64,000 nucleotides of DNA from NCBI GenBank assembly GCA_003278305.1, contig QCFU01000004.1, positions 16,583 through 80,582 on the forward strand. The letters are read 5' to 3'. Below, piece after piece: positions 36,578 to 46,736 of the stretch. Within the stretch, counting starts at the first letter, position 1, and every line of letters begins with the position of its first letter. A program made the translations under genes and the position numbers. Source of the DNA: Prochlorococcus sp. AG-363-M21 (GTDB lineage: Bacteria > Cyanobacteriota > Cyanobacteriia > PCC-6307 > Cyanobiaceae). The notes below the pieces were generated by a model, which was not told the DNA's origin, ran no database searches, and saw nothing but the letters and a program-made list of their open reading frames with translations.

Positions 36578-36907
36578 ATGGACCTTAATCAGTATCAACA
36601 CAAATCTAGAGGAACTGCTCTTTACCCAAATTTAGGTAAAAACCCAATTTATCCAACCCTAGGTTTGGTAGGTGAAGCTGGAGAAGTCGCAGACAAAGTA
36701 AAGAAGGTCTTAAGGGATAAAGAGGGGATTTTTGATGATGATGTCAGGAATTCAATAAAGTTAGAACTTGGAGATGTCCTTTGGTATGTTGCGCAACTTT
36801 CCACAGAGCTAGGGTTTGACTTGGAAGATGTGGCAATAAATAATTTAGAAAAGTTAGCTAGTCGAGCAAGAAGAAACAAGATATCAGGTAGTGGAGATGA
36901 GAGATAA
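36578..36907 (+). CDS. MazG-like nucleotide pyrophosphohydrolase
   Basis: A 109-residue all-alpha protein. GLVGEAGEVADKVKKV and LELGDVLWYVAQLSTELG contain the acidic E-x2-E ... E-x2-D metal-binding motif of the MazG/iMazG fold. Such enzymes cleave NTPs, often non-canonical ones, to NMP and PPi. It lies divergent from pyk. Confidence 0.85.
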   Translation: MDLNQYQHKSRGTALYPNLGKNPIYPTLGLVGEAGEVADKVKKVLRDKEGIFDDDVRNSIKLELGDVLWYVAQLSTELGFDLEDVAINNLEKLASRARRNKISGSGDER

Positions 36908-36948
36908 GGGTTATTGCTTAAGTTTTAACTAGGGTATTATTTTATTTC

Positions 36949-37257
36949 TTAATTGTAATATTGTACAAAGCTACTATTTAAAAATGTATAACTTAGCCTT
37001 AATAGAATATCTTGAGATAAACTAAGAACAATAAAAGCTAATATTGGCGATAGATCAAGTCCGCCAAGAGGAGGGATTATGCCTCTAAATATATTTAGAT
37101 AAGGGTCTGTTATTGAACGAACACTTGTTAGTATTGGGTTAGACCAATCTAGATTTGGGAACCAAGTTAATAATACTCTGATTATAAGTATATACGAATA
37201 TATCATTAGTGTTTGGCTTATTACTCCAAAAATATTTGCAAAAATGTTTGAGGCCAT
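36949..37257 (-). CDS. YggT/Ycf19-family membrane protein
   Basis: A 102-residue protein with two membrane helices around the conserved VLLTWFPNLDWSNPIL, SITDPYLNIFRGIIPPLGG and DLSPILAFIVL blocks, as in YggT/Ycf19 (CCB3-like) proteins. Relatives are linked to thylakoid organisation and cytochrome b6f assembly in phototrophs. It lies downstream of scpB on the same strand. Confidence 0.85.
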   Translation of the reverse strand: MASNIFANIFGVISQTLMIYSYILIIRVLLTWFPNLDWSNPILTSVRSITDPYLNIFRGIIPPLGGLDLSPILAFIVLSLSQDILLRLSYTFLNSSFVQYYN

Positions 37258-37280
37258 TTTTTAGATGTTTTTCTTTTATT

Positions 37281-37865
37281 TTATGCAGCTATATCAGTTT
37301 TGGGTGATTTTATCTCAGGAAGTATAGAAAACGTTCTATGAAATTTTTCTGAAAGAGTGATCCAATACGACCTTCCATCCCTTTGGCGTTTCCTTTCAAC
37401 AAAGTTTTTAGATATTAGTTCTTTTATATGTTCATATGCTCCTGATCCTCTCAGCTCTACAAGATCTGCTTGCAATATTCTTTTCTTTAGAGCAATAGTT
37501 CCAAGAGTTCTTAAGGTGGCACCTGAAAGATCTACAGGTAATAGGTTTTGAACTAATCCTCCAAGACCTGCTTGAAGTTGCAGGCTATATTTGCCATTCT
37601 TTTCTTTTATCTCCAATGCTGTGTCTCGTTGAGAATATCCTGCCATTAGGGCAAAAAGCGCTTGTTCGATTAAGTGATCTGTCTCATGTAATAACTCAGA
37701 TATTTCAGCAATGCTCAAAGGTTTTCCTTTTAAATATAAGACGGCCTCTATCCTGGCTGGCAAGGACAGGAGCATAGTTTCAACTTCGTTTGAATTGGTT
37801 GAATACTCTTTAATGATCTCAATGGCAATTTGACTAAAAATACCTTGATTAAAGGTTATGTGCAC
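37281..37865 (-). CDS. scpB: Segregation and condensation protein ScpB
   Basis: A 194-residue frame from GTG 37865. The internal ATG at 37775 (MLLSLPARIEAVLYLKG) gives ~164 residues and a more typical N terminus. LPARIEAVLYLKGKPLSIAEI, LVQNLLPVDLSGATLRTLGTIAL and ELRGSGAYEHIKELISKNFVE fit the two winged-helix domains of ScpB, part of the SMC-ScpAB condensin complex. The 5' end overlaps the ilvA 3' end by 17 bases if the longer start is used. Confidence 0.85.
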   Translation of the reverse strand: MHITFNQGIFSQIAIEIIKEYSTNSNEVETMLLSLPARIEAVLYLKGKPLSIAEISELLHETDHLIEQALFALMAGYSQRDTALEIKEKNGKYSLQLQAGLGGLVQNLLPVDLSGATLRTLGTIALKKRILQADLVELRGSGAYEHIKELISKNFVERKRQRDGRSYWITLSEKFHRTFSILPEIKSPKTDIAA

Positions 37866-39393
37866 CTAAAAAAAGTTTATATGCAGGATTTTCAGTTTCA
37901 TTCCAACTTTTATAGCCAATATCTTGGAGAAATTTTTCCCATATCTGCATGTCAGTTTTAGCGACTATTACACCTATCACTATCCGCCCAATATCCGCAC
38001 CATGGTTTCTGTAATGAAAAATGCTTATGCTCCATTCAGGTCTCATTTTGTTTACAAATCTCATTAAAGCTCCTGGCCTTTCAGGGAATTCGAATCTATA
38101 AAGCATTTCTTTATATAAGCCATTAGACAATATATCTGAGGCAGAAGGGAGTCTTCCTCCAACCATATGGCGTAGATGAACCTTTGAAAGCTCGTCTTCA
38201 CTAAGGTCAATACATTTTATCTTCGCTTCTTTGAAACTTTTTAAGAGGTCAGAACGATCATGCTTATTTTCTAATTCTATCCCCATGAAAATGTGTGCAC
38301 TATTTCCTTCTGACATTCGGTAACTAAATTCTGTAAGACTTCTTTTGCCTAGTAATTTGCATAACTCTTTCAGGCTTCCTGCTTTTTCTGTTATTTCTAC
38401 AGCAATCATGGCCTCTTTCTTTTCACCTAATTCTGCTCTTTCAGCCACAAAACGAAGTCTTTCAAAATTCATATTTGCACCACATGCAATTGCAACTAGG
38501 TCTTGACTTTTTAACTTTCTATTTTCTGCATCTGACTTAAGACCCGCAATTGCCAATGCTCCGGCTGGCTCTAGTATTGATCTTGTATCTTCGAAAACAT
38601 CTTTTATTGCTGCACATATTTCATCTGTACTAACTGTCACCATATAATCAACATATTTCTTTGCTATTTCAAAAGTATTTTCGCCAACTTTATTGACAGC
38701 AACTCCATCAGCAAACAATCCAATATCTTTGAGCTCTATTCTTGAACCTTTCTCTAAAGATTTTGTCATTGCAGCGGCTTCATTAGGTTCAACGCCAATT
38801 ATTTTTACTGTTGGCCAAAGACTTTTAACATAACTAGCTATTCCAGCAATTAATCCGCCACCTCCTACAGCAACATAAATAGCATCAGGGGGTGACTCCA
38901 TTTGTCGAAGAATTTCTAAGGCAATCGTCCCTTGTCCAGCAATTACTTCAGGGTCATCAAAAGGATGTATGAACACCAAACCATCTTTTTGACTAATTCT
39001 TTTTGCTTCTTGATATGCTTCATCATATGTTTCACCATGAAGCATTACTTCTGCATTAAGAGCTTTGACTGCCATAACCTTTACCTTTGGGGTTGTTATT
39101 GGCATAACTATTAAGGCCTTACATTTCAAATAAGAAGCGCTTAAGGCAACTCCTTGAGCATGATTACCTGCGCTGGAAGCAACAACCCCTTTTTTAAGCT
39201 CTTTAAAATTCAGTTTTGACATTCTGTTGAATGCCCCTCTTAATTTGAATGAGAAAACAGGTTGCAAGTCTTCCCTTTTCAGCCAAACATTATTTTTCAG
39301 TCTATTGCTAAGCCTTTTGGCTTTTTCTAATGGTGATTCTATAGCGACGTCATAAACTCGTGCTCTAAGAATTTTCTGCAGATAGTCCTCCAT
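37849..39393 (-). CDS. ilvA: Threonine ammonia-lyase (threonine dehydratase)
   Basis: A 514-residue protein. PLP Lys in FSFKLRGAFNRM, SSAGNHAQGVALSA, and VAVGGGGLIAGIASYVK (phosphate-binding Gly loop). Two ACT-like regulatory repeats follow in the last ~180 residues (AVEITEKAGSLKELCK and RFEFPERPGALMRFVN). It deaminates threonine to 2-oxobutyrate, the first step to isoleucine, and is usually inhibited by isoleucine through the ACT domains. Confidence 0.95.
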   Translation of the reverse strand: MEDYLQKILRARVYDVAIESPLEKAKRLSNRLKNNVWLKREDLQPVFSFKLRGAFNRMSKLNFKELKKGVVASSAGNHAQGVALSASYLKCKALIVMPITTPKVKVMAVKALNAEVMLHGETYDEAYQEAKRISQKDGLVFIHPFDDPEVIAGQGTIALEILRQMESPPDAIYVAVGGGGLIAGIASYVKSLWPTVKIIGVEPNEAAAMTKSLEKGSRIELKDIGLFADGVAVNKVGENTFEIAKKYVDYMVTVSTDEICAAIKDVFEDTRSILEPAGALAIAGLKSDAENRKLKSQDLVAIACGANMNFERLRFVAERAELGEKKEAMIAVEITEKAGSLKELCKLLGKRSLTEFSYRMSEGNSAHIFMGIELENKHDRSDLLKSFKEAKIKCIDLSEDELSKVHLRHMVGGRLPSASDILSNGLYKEMLYRFEFPERPGALMRFVNKMRPEWSISIFHYRNHGADIGRIVIGVIVAKTDMQIWEKFLQDIGYKSWNETENPAYKLFLGAHNL

Positions 39394-39501
39394 AACTTGA
39401 TTGTGATAATTTTATGAATGAAAAATTCCAAAAAGGAATTTTCGATTAAGTAAGAATTTTGTAGAAATGTTGTTAGACCTCGTAGATTGGGTTAAACAAA
39501 T

Positions 39502-41448
39502 TTGAAGTTTATGCGTCTGAGTGAGGTTAGTCATCCTAATCAACTTCATGGTCTTACTACAACTCAACTTGAGGATATTGCCTGCCAAGTTCGAGAAAGA
39601 CATCTTCAAGTTGTGTCTACTAGTGGAGGTCATTTAGGACCAGGATTAGGAGTTGTTGAATTAACTCTTGCCCTTTATCAGACTTTAGATCTTGATGTGG
39701 ACAAGGTTGTTTGGGATGTGGGTCATCAAGCTTATCCTCATAAGTTAATAACTGGTAGGTATGAGCAATTTCATACACTTAGGCAAAAGGATGGTGTAGC
39801 TGGTTATTTAAAACGTAGTGAAAGTAATTTTGATCATTTTGGGGCAGGGCATGCCAGCACATCAATATCAGCAGCATTAGGCATGGCATTTGCTAGAGAT
39901 CGACTTGGTAAGGATTATAAATGTGTTGCGGTGATAGGAGATGGAGCATTGACAGGAGGAATGGCATTAGAAGCGATTAATCATGCTGGCCACCTTCCTA
40001 GCACTCCGTTTTTGGTTGTTCTCAATGATAATGACATGTCCATTTCTCCTCCTGTTGGGGCATTGTCAACTTACCTTAATCGAATGAGGCATAGTGCTCC
40101 TGTTCAATTTATTTCTGACAGTGTTCAAGAAAGTGTAAAGAACTTACCTTTTATTGGTAAAGAAATGCCTTCAGAAATCAAGTCTTTAACTGGTAGTGTT
40201 CGAAGACTTGCAGTCCCTAAAGTAGGAGCTGTTTTTGAGGAACTTGGGTTTACTTACATGGGCCCAATAGATGGTCATGACATATCACAAATGGTGAGAA
40301 CATTTCAGGCAGCTCATAGAGTGGGAGGACCAGTATTAGTTCATGTTGCCACAACTAAAGGGAAAGGATATCCCTACGCAGAGGCTGATCAAGTTGGATA
40401 TCATGCTCAATCGGCTTTTGATTTAACAACAGGCAAATCACTTCCATCTAAAAAACCCAAACCTCCTAGTTACAGCAAGGTTTTTGGTCAGACATTAGTT
40501 AAGCTTTGTGAGCAGGACTCAAAGGTTGTGGGAATTACCGCTGCAATGGCAACTGGTACAGGTTTAGATCTTCTTCAGAAAGCTATACCTGATCAGTACA
40601 TAGATGTAGGAATAGCTGAACAACATGCTGTTACTCTTGCAGCTGGTATGGCAACTCAAGGACTAAAGCCTGTGGTTGCTATTTATAGTACTTTCCTTCA
40701 GAGGGCCTACGATCAGTTGATTCATGATGTAGGGATTCAAAATTTACCCGTAACTTTTGTGCTTGATAGGGCAGGAATTGTTGGAGCCGATGGACCTACT
40801 CATCAAGGACAATATGACATTAGTTATTTGAGATCAGTACCTAACTTTACTGTCATGGCTCCCAAGGATGAAGCGGAATTACAACAAATGCTTGTCACTT
40901 GCTTAGAACATAATGGGCCAGCTGCACTTCGAATCCCTAGAGGACCTGGTGAAGGTGTTACTTTAATGGAGGAGGGATGGGACCGGATTAAGATCGGTAG
41001 AGGTGAGTTACTTGAAGAGGGAGATGATTTGTTGATATTGGCATATGGATCAATGGTTGCACCTGCTCTAAAAACATCATCAATATTAAGGTCATCTGGC
41101 ATTGATGCCACTGTAATCAATGCACGATTCCTTAGACCATTAGATCAAGCCTTAATACATCCCTTAGCACGAAGAATAGGAAAGGTTGTCACTATGGAGG
41201 AAGGAACCATATGTGGAGGTTTTGGAGCGGCTGTAGTTGAGTCTTTCTCTGATCAAGATTTGATGGTACCTACCTTGAGAATTGGTATTCCAGATAAATT
41301 AGTTGATCATGCAAGTCCAGATCAAAGTAAAGAATCCTTAGGTTTAATGCCTCCCCAGATGAGCGAACGAATCAAAGAAAGATTCGGATGGTCTAATCCA
41401 AACAGCCTATTTGTTAAAAACTCAACCTCAGAATCAATTGAAAAGTAA
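39502..41448 (+). CDS. dxs: 1-deoxy-D-xylulose-5-phosphate synthase
   Basis: A 648-residue transketolase-like enzyme. [39 protein letters not shown] (ThDP/Mg site), [15 protein letters not shown] and RIPRGPG are Dxs blocks. It starts the MEP pathway for isoprenoids, the pathway that also uses ispG at 6.7 kb. It is divergent from ilvA and 21 bases upstream of the reductase gene, so these two may be co-transcribed. Confidence 0.95.
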   Translation: MKFMRLSEVSHPNQLHGLTTTQLEDIACQVRERHLQVVSTSGGHLGPGLGVVELTLALYQTLDLDVDKVVWDVGHQAYPHKLITGRYEQFHTLRQKDGVAGYLKRSESNFDHFGAGHASTSISAALGMAFARDRLGKDYKCVAVIGDGALTGGMALEAINHAGHLPSTPFLVVLNDNDMSISPPVGALSTYLNRMRHSAPVQFISDSVQESVKNLPFIGKEMPSEIKSLTGSVRRLAVPKVGAVFEELGFTYMGPIDGHDISQMVRTFQAAHRVGGPVLVHVATTKGKGYPYAEADQVGYHAQSAFDLTTGKSLPSKKPKPPSYSKVFGQTLVKLCEQDSKVVGITAAMATGTGLDLLQKAIPDQYIDVGIAEQHAVTLAAGMATQGLKPVVAIYSTFLQRAYDQLIHDVGIQNLPVTFVLDRAGIVGADGPTHQGQYDISYLRSVPNFTVMAPKDEAELQQMLVTCLEHNGPAALRIPRGPGEGVTLMEEGWDRIKIGRGELLEEGDDLLILAYGSMVAPALKTSSILRSSGIDATVINARFLRPLDQALIHPLARRIGKVVTMEEGTICGGFGAAVVESFSDQDLMVPTLRIGIPDKLVDHASPDQSKESLGLMPPQMSERIKERFGWSNPNSLFVKNSTSESIEK

Positions 41449-41469
41449 GCTAATAGTATATAAATAAAA

Positions 41470-42672
41470 GTGACTATATTAATAGCTGGAGCTGGACCTG
41501 CAGGGGCTCATCTTGCTTCTTTACTTGCTCATAATGGAATAAAAGTAATACTTGTCGATAAATTAAAACATCCATATGAGCAGACTTTTTCAAGTGCTGC
41601 TATTCCAATAAGTGCAATTTCTACAAATAATATTCCTAAGGATTCAATTTCTTCTTTTTGGAATAGTTGGAATATTTTTGGGCCGGATGGAAACAACTAT
41701 AAATGGGTTAGTAATGAACATATAGGAGTTGTTTTGGATTTTGGAAAGTTAAGGCAATGTTTGTGGCAAAGAGCTAGCTCTTTAGGTGTAGATATCTTAT
41801 TAGGCTGGAAGGTCTTAAATGTAACTTCATCAGAGAAATATGCTGATGTAGTGCTTGTCTCCTCAGATGGAATAAAAAAAATAATGAAAGTCAACCTGGT
41901 AGTTGATGCAACAGGTTCTAAACGATCCTTCTTAGGACTTAGTATGCATAATTCTGATGAGGTTTTAGAAGGAAGTGGTATTGAATGGGTTTTAGAAGGT
42001 AATGAGATGATAAGTAGAGACTGGGGAGAATCTTTGTCATTTTTTCTTGGTTCTAATTGGGTTAAATATGGATATGGGTGGATATTTCCAATGGAAGGTA
42101 ATCAAATAAAGATTGGAATATGTAGATTGCCTCCTACAAGGCTGAGGAGTAGATATTCTAATTTAGAAGATCTGAAATCGTTAATTTATCGGAATGGCTT
42201 AAATAATTTAAAAGTTATTGATAAACATGGAGGTTCCATTAAAAGCACATTGAAACGAACTGAATTGCATTATAAGAATAGAATAATAGGAGTAGGTGAT
42301 TCTATTAGTACAGCAAACCTTCTTGGCGGAGAAGGCATTCGTCATGCGATGACTAGCTCGGAGGTTTTATCAGAAATTCTGAAGAAGGTCGTTAAGAAAA
42401 ATTCTTTTTGCTCTTTAAAAGAGCTAAGAAAACTTGATTCTTATAGCAAAAAATTAAAAAATAAATTTGGTTGGAAATGGCTTATTTCAAATAAAATTGC
42501 TAAAAGGACATGGTTGAACCTAGAAAATAAAAGTTCTGATAAAAAATTAAATAAAATCCTTTATGGCCTTTCAAAAAATGGAAAAGCCAAAGACCTCAGT
42601 GATATCCTTTTTGAATATAAGTTTGGTAGCTATGGAATTAGATTATTCCCTTACTTAATTGGGTTCAAATAA
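41470..42672 (+). CDS. FAD-dependent geranylgeranyl-reductase-like oxidoreductase
   Basis: A 400-residue protein from GTG 41470. TILIAGAGPAGAHLASLLA is the FAD dinucleotide-binding motif, DATGSKRSFLGL and GVGDSISTANLLGGEGIRHAM are the second and third FAD contacts of the geranylgeranyl reductase group. Substrates in this group are prenyl chains of chlorophyll, tocopherol or archaeal lipids, or carotenoid rings. The exact reaction is unknown. It follows dxs, an isoprenoid gene. Confidence 0.75.
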   Translation: MTILIAGAGPAGAHLASLLAHNGIKVILVDKLKHPYEQTFSSAAIPISAISTNNIPKDSISSFWNSWNIFGPDGNNYKWVSNEHIGVVLDFGKLRQCLWQRASSLGVDILLGWKVLNVTSSEKYADVVLVSSDGIKKIMKVNLVVDATGSKRSFLGLSMHNSDEVLEGSGIEWVLEGNEMISRDWGESLSFFLGSNWVKYGYGWIFPMEGNQIKIGICRLPPTRLRSRYSNLEDLKSLIYRNGLNNLKVIDKHGGSIKSTLKRTELHYKNRIIGVGDSISTANLLGGEGIRHAMTSSEVLSEILKKVVKKNSFCSLKELRKLDSYSKKLKNKFGWKWLISNKIAKRTWLNLENKSSDKKLNKILYGLSKNGKAKDLSDILFEYKFGSYGIRLFPYLIGFK

Positions 42673-42681
42673 GGTTGCTTT

Positions 42682-42957
42682 TTATAAAATGCCTCTAGCA
42701 GCTAACCCCAAAATAGAACCTATTCCAAGTATGTGACCTAAGCAATTTGCAGCAACAACAGATGCATGGCTCATTCCTCCAAAATAATGAGAGTTTGGTA
42801 TTTCAAAACCTTCATTGGGCTTGGAAATATTAGCTCTAGCTATGGCATAAGCCAGAACGTTGCATAGGATCATTATCACTGCGCATTTAGGAGACCAGTG
42901 AAAGGTGGCTGGTGCAGCAGAGGCTAGCAAGGTTGTGATCATTACTTTTGAAAGCAT
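42682..42957 (-). CDS. psaK: Photosystem I subunit PsaK
   Basis: A 91-residue protein with two membrane helices. TTFHWSPKCAVIMILCNVLAYAIAR-like start (seen as ATFHWSPKCAVIMILCN) and the GMSHASVVAANCLGHILGIGSILGL ending match PsaK. PsaK sits at the edge of PSI, where antennae attach. It converges with the reductase gene (9 bases between stops). Confidence 0.9.
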   Translation of the reverse strand: MLSKVMITTLLASAAPATFHWSPKCAVIMILCNVLAYAIARANISKPNEGFEIPNSHYFGGMSHASVVAANCLGHILGIGSILGLAARGIL

Positions 42958-43020
42958 CTCTAATATTCTCTATGATTATGCACACTTGACCACAAAGTTT
43001 CTATGCCTCTTAAGAGTTTT

Positions 43021-43350
43021 TCACCTCTTTTCTTGAACCATCCCATAGAAGCCAATCACAATCAAAGCATCACTAAGAGCCAAGAAAGCCTCAGCTGACC
43101 CATGTAATGGATCAATGTTGGTTAATTCCTCTCCATAGATAACCTTTGCAAAAATTGCGAAAACTATTGTTATAGCAACAAAAAGTAGCGTCAGTCGAAA
43201 ACCCCATAATGATGTTGAAGGAATCTTCGTACTCTTTTGCGCCCATAGAATAAAAGCTATATAAGGAAAAATTGATAAAACAAAAAAAGGACTTGGATCT
43301 ATGTTGTTTAATGTTTCTAAAATAGTTCCTAGCGTAGAAAAATTAATCAT
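43021..43350 (-). CDS. DUF3593 membrane protein
   Basis: A 109-residue protein. PSPFFVLSIFPYIAFILWAQ, GFRLTLLFVAITI and IDPLHGSAEAFLALSDALIVIGF fit DUF3593, a small cyanobacterial/plastid membrane family of unknown function. Its start overlaps the stop of the DUF2499 gene by 4 bases; in other cyanobacteria these two families often sit together. Confidence 0.8.
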   Translation of the reverse strand: MINFSTLGTILETLNNIDPSPFFVLSIFPYIAFILWAQKSTKIPSTSLWGFRLTLLFVAITIVFAIFAKVIYGEELTNIDPLHGSAEAFLALSDALIVIGFYGMVQEKR

Positions 43351-43649
43351 GTTAGCTGCCTATCTTGTTTTTGAAGATTCCAAGCAGCAATAGCCAAGCA
43401 TGTATTGCCAATAAAAGTGAGAGCTGCTTGAAGAGTTACAAGTCCTATGAGCTCTTTTGTGTTGTCAAAAATGTGCCAAGTTATTGCTGCCATTGCACTA
43501 GCTAGATTTGGCAGCATGGCCAAAGCAAGATATTTATAACCATTGTTTTTTGTTCTAGAACTTAGTTTTGATATTAGTAATATTGCCAGACTCCATTCCA
43601 GCACCGTGGCTATATGTATGGCCCAAGTCCCAATAGATAGTTCGTGCAT
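43347..43649 (-). CDS. DUF2499 membrane protein
   Basis: A 100-residue protein with three or four membrane segments. MHELSIGTWAIHIATVLEWSLAI, ALAMLPNLASAMAAITWHIFDN and TLQAALTFIGNTCLAIAAW fit DUF2499, a cyanobacterial and plastid family of unknown function. It abuts the peroxiredoxin gene and overlaps the DUF3593 gene by 4 bases. Confidence 0.8.
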   Translation of the reverse strand: MHELSIGTWAIHIATVLEWSLAILLISKLSSRTKNNGYKYLALAMLPNLASAMAAITWHIFDNTKELIGLVTLQAALTFIGNTCLAIAAWNLQKQDRQLT

Positions 43650-44213
43650 CTAGGTTTGTAATTTTTGGTTTAATAATTTAAGTACATCATTTGGATGGGT
43701 AGATGGATTTACATCATTCCATTTATATACAATAAGCCCTTCAGGATTAATCAGAAAAGTGTTCCTTTTAGAAAAAGGCTCATTCCATGAATCATAAGCT
43801 TTACTGATTTCACCTTTTTTATCTGATAAAAGTAAAAAGTTTAAATCCTCTTTGATACAAAATTCCTTATGATCACTACTACTATCATTGCTAACTCCAG
43901 CTATCGTTATATTCCTACCTTTTAATTCTTTTGATATTCTTTCAAACCCTTTGCCTTCTATAGTACATCCTTGGGTAAAGTCTTTTGGATAAAAATATAA
44001 AACCAACCACGAACCTTTAAAATCATTTATTTCCCACTTCCTTAATCCATCTTTTTTTGCTGAGTAACCCTCTAATTGAAAATAAGGAGCTTTAGCATAA
44101 ATATCAATTGATGGACTACTATTGGTATTGGCTAATGAATAATTTGAGAATGAAACTAGAATTATAATAAAGGCTATTAAATTTCTGACAAATCTCATTA
44201 TATTGTCTATCAA
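43650..44213 (-). CDS. Secreted BCP/PrxQ-type peroxiredoxin
   Basis: A 187-residue protein with an N-terminal signal segment (LIAFIIILVSFSNYSLA), so it is exported to the lumen or periplasm. The peroxidatic Cys is in DFTQGCTIEGKGF and a second candidate in KEFCIKEDL. PrxQ proteins reduce peroxides with thioredoxin-like donors. It is directly followed by the DUF2499-DUF3593 pair, suggesting a shared transcript. Confidence 0.85.
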   Translation of the reverse strand: MIDNIMRFVRNLIAFIIILVSFSNYSLANTNSSPSIDIYAKAPYFQLEGYSAKKDGLRKWEINDFKGSWLVLYFYPKDFTQGCTIEGKGFERISKELKGRNITIAGVSNDSSSDHKEFCIKEDLNFLLLSDKKGEISKAYDSWNEPFSKRNTFLINPEGLIVYKWNDVNPSTHPNDVLKLLNQKLQT

Positions 44214-44227
44214 TGTCTAAATCAAAC

Positions 44228-44464
44228 TTATATCTTTCCAAGGTCTATACCTTTAGACTTCGCATATGCTTGGAGACCTTTTTTTTGTATAGATTTTAGA
44301 GTTCTTGTTGTGACTCGAAGCTTTATCCATTTTTTACCTTCTTCCCACCAAAGCTTTCTTTGTTGCAGATTTGCTTGTTGGAGCTTCTTGGTACGAATAT
44401 GTGAATGGCTGACTGCCATCCCATTGTTTGCTCTTGTCCCTGACAGGTCGCATACTCTTGACAT
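44228..44464 (-). CDS. rpmB: 50S ribosomal protein L28
   Basis: A 78-residue basic protein. [21 protein letters not shown] and [21 protein letters not shown] are L28 signatures. It lies 54 bases downstream of htpG on the same strand, with the peroxiredoxin gene 14 bases further on. Confidence 0.95.
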   Translation of the reverse strand: MSRVCDLSGTRANNGMAVSHSHIRTKKLQQANLQQRKLWWEEGKKWIKLRVTTRTLKSIQKKGLQAYAKSKGIDLGKI

Positions 44465-44518
44465 TTAATTATCCTAAACAGGTTTGAAGTTCATTCCAAT
44501 ATTATCAAATGGTTGCAC

Positions 44519-46420
44519 TCATACCGCTTTTGATATGAGCTTGCCCATAAGTTCTGAATTTCTATTTTGAAAGTCAGCTATAGACTTAGGCTCTAGTCCT
44601 CCAATGCTTAACTTGGCAATATCATATAAATGTCTAGCTATATCTTTGCTTAAATTTTCATTGGAGGAAACTCCTTCTTGACCTGTAATGATAGAGGATG
44701 ACTTAAGCTTAATTAAACCAGAAACCAAAGGATGATTTTTGTTGATTAGAAGAACATGATATTCAGGAAGGCCTGGAAGTCTTTGTTCCATCAAAGCACC
44801 TACGTCATTTATTCTTCGCATTTGTTCCGGTAATAAAATCATAGCTGGTATTGAGTTTTCTCCTTTTAAAGCCTGTATTTGTATTGTTATTTTCTCATTA
44901 TTTAATGCTTCTTTGATTAGTTCTTTTAAGCCATCTGATTGTTTCTCTCCATCTTTATCAGTTATTTCTGGACTATCATCTTTTAAATCTTCATCCAACT
45001 CAGAATCAACTCTTTGAAATTTTAGATTACTATCTTTTGATTCTAGCCATGATATAAATTGTGAATCAATTAGCGTATCTGTTATAAGAACCTCAACTCC
45101 TTGACAGTTCCACAGTTTAAGTGCATTTGCTTGAGAAATCTCATCTGTACAGTAAACCACCTTTTTTTCTTTTTTGGAGTCTATTCTATTAAGATAAGAT
45201 TCTATGGTTGTAAATTTCTTATTATTTAAATTGATTAGATTTTCTGAATTGTTATCACCAATGCCTAGTTTGGTTGGGAATATAACTATATCTTTAATCT
45301 GCTCTGCAAATTTCTCATCTTCCATTGCTCCTATTTTTATAAATGGTCCAATAGATTCCCATATTTCAGCATAAAATTCTTCACTTTCTTTCTTTATATC
45401 TTTTAGTTTGCTAGATATTTTTTTTGATACAAAGTTACCAATAGACCTAACCTTTCTGTCCGTCTGAAGAGCACTTCTGCTAACATTAAGTGGAATATCT
45501 GTAGAATCAATAATACCTCTCAAAGGTAATAGATATCTTGGCACAACTTCTTTTATAGAATCACTAACAAAGACTTGATTACAATATAATTTTATTTCTC
45601 CATTTTCCCAATCAGCCCGACCCGTTATCTTGGGAAAATATAGAATACCTTGGAGGTCATAGGGATAATCTGTATTCAGATGAATCCAAAATAATGGATC
45701 TCCTTGAAATGGATAAAGATATTTATATAGTTCAATATACTCTTCATCTTTAAGTGTGTTAGGACTTTCCCTCCATGGCGGGTTCATTTTATTTATTACT
45801 TCACCCTCAAGTAAAACTTGTACTGGCATAAAATCACAATATTTTTTTATTAGAGTTTTTATTCTGCTAGGTTCTAAATACTCAAGCTCTTCTTCCATTA
45901 GATAAAGTATTACATCTGTACCTGGCTTTTCTCTAATAGTATTTTCCAAAGTAAAGTTTGGAGAACCATCACATGACCATTTTGTAGTTTCTTTGTGTTT
46001 TTGAGCAGATTGTGTAATAAGCTCTACATTTTTAGAAACCATAAAACTTGAATAAAAGCCAAGTCCAAAATGACCTATTATCGCTTCATCAGTTTGTTTG
46101 TATTTTTCTAAAAACTCTTCAGCACTTGAAAAGGCAACTTGATTAATGTATTTCTTAACCTCTTCCTTTGTCATCCCTATCCCATTATCAGATATCGTTA
46201 TTGTTTTAGCTTCCTTATTAATAGATAGCTCTACTTTTGGTTCGTCCACATTCTCACAATCTCCAGCCAATGATGCCATTTTTCTTTTCTGAATTGCATC
46301 AACACTGTTACTTATTAGCTCTCTTAAGAAGATTTCATGATCTGAATAAACTGCTTTTTTTATTATTGGAAATATATTTTCCGTATGTATCTGAATTTGG
46401 CCTTCTTCAATAACAGACAT
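44519..46420 (-). CDS. htpG: Molecular chaperone HtpG (Hsp90)
   Basis: A 633-residue protein. EIFLRELISNSVDAIQKRK, ISDNGIGMTKEE and GHFGLGFYSSFMVSKNVE are the GHKL ATP-binding motifs. The middle and C-terminal dimer domains follow (WRESPNTLKDEEY, LPLRGIIDSTDIPLNVSR). It folds client proteins and has been tied in cyanobacteria to heat and light stress. Confidence 0.95.
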   Translation of the reverse strand: MSVIEEGQIQIHTENIFPIIKKAVYSDHEIFLRELISNSVDAIQKRKMASLAGDCENVDEPKVELSINKEAKTITISDNGIGMTKEEVKKYINQVAFSSAEEFLEKYKQTDEAIIGHFGLGFYSSFMVSKNVELITQSAQKHKETTKWSCDGSPNFTLENTIREKPGTDVILYLMEEELEYLEPSRIKTLIKKYCDFMPVQVLLEGEVINKMNPPWRESPNTLKDEEYIELYKYLYPFQGDPLFWIHLNTDYPYDLQGILYFPKITGRADWENGEIKLYCNQVFVSDSIKEVVPRYLLPLRGIIDSTDIPLNVSRSALQTDRKVRSIGNFVSKKISSKLKDIKKESEEFYAEIWESIGPFIKIGAMEDEKFAEQIKDIVIFPTKLGIGDNNSENLINLNNKKFTTIESYLNRIDSKKEKKVVYCTDEISQANALKLWNCQGVEVLITDTLIDSQFISWLESKDSNLKFQRVDSELDEDLKDDSPEITDKDGEKQSDGLKELIKEALNNEKITIQIQALKGENSIPAMILLPEQMRRINDVGALMEQRLPGLPEYHVLLINKNHPLVSGLIKLKSSSIITGQEGVSSNENLSKDIARHLYDIAKLSIGGLEPKSIADFQNRNSELMGKLISKAV

Positions 46421-46505
46421 TGAACAAAAAGTATTTTTATAAGATTAATCACTTTCATCTCTACGACTCAATAGGCATAGAGGTGTGTTGTCCGAACCTC
46501 TTCAG

Positions 46506-46730
46506 TTATCCTTGCTTTTGAACGTCTGGTCTTTCTTCGTTTAGTACAGCCCCTTCTACTGGACATACTTGCAAGCAAACGCCACAGTCAATACAAGTCA
46601 TAAAGTCGATATAAAAAAAGTTTTTTCCTTTATTGTTTCTAAATTCAGCTGGTTTGATACAGCCAACTGGACATGCTTGAACACACTTAGACACACCTTC
46701 GCAAATATCGCTAACAATACTGTGAGGCAT
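46506..46730 (-). CDS. 2[4Fe-4S]-type ferredoxin
   Basis: A 74-residue protein. The first site is ICEGVSKCVQACPVGCI and the second CIDCGVCLQVCP, with the second matching C-x2-C-x2-C-x3-CP exactly. It carries low-potential electrons in the cytoplasm. It starts 6 bases after the hisZ stop. A link to histidine synthesis is not expected. Confidence 0.85.
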   Translation of the reverse strand: MPHSIVSDICEGVSKCVQACPVGCIKPAEFRNNKGKNFFYIDFMTCIDCGVCLQVCPVEGAVLNEERPDVQKQG

Positions 46731-46736
46731 AGAGGT

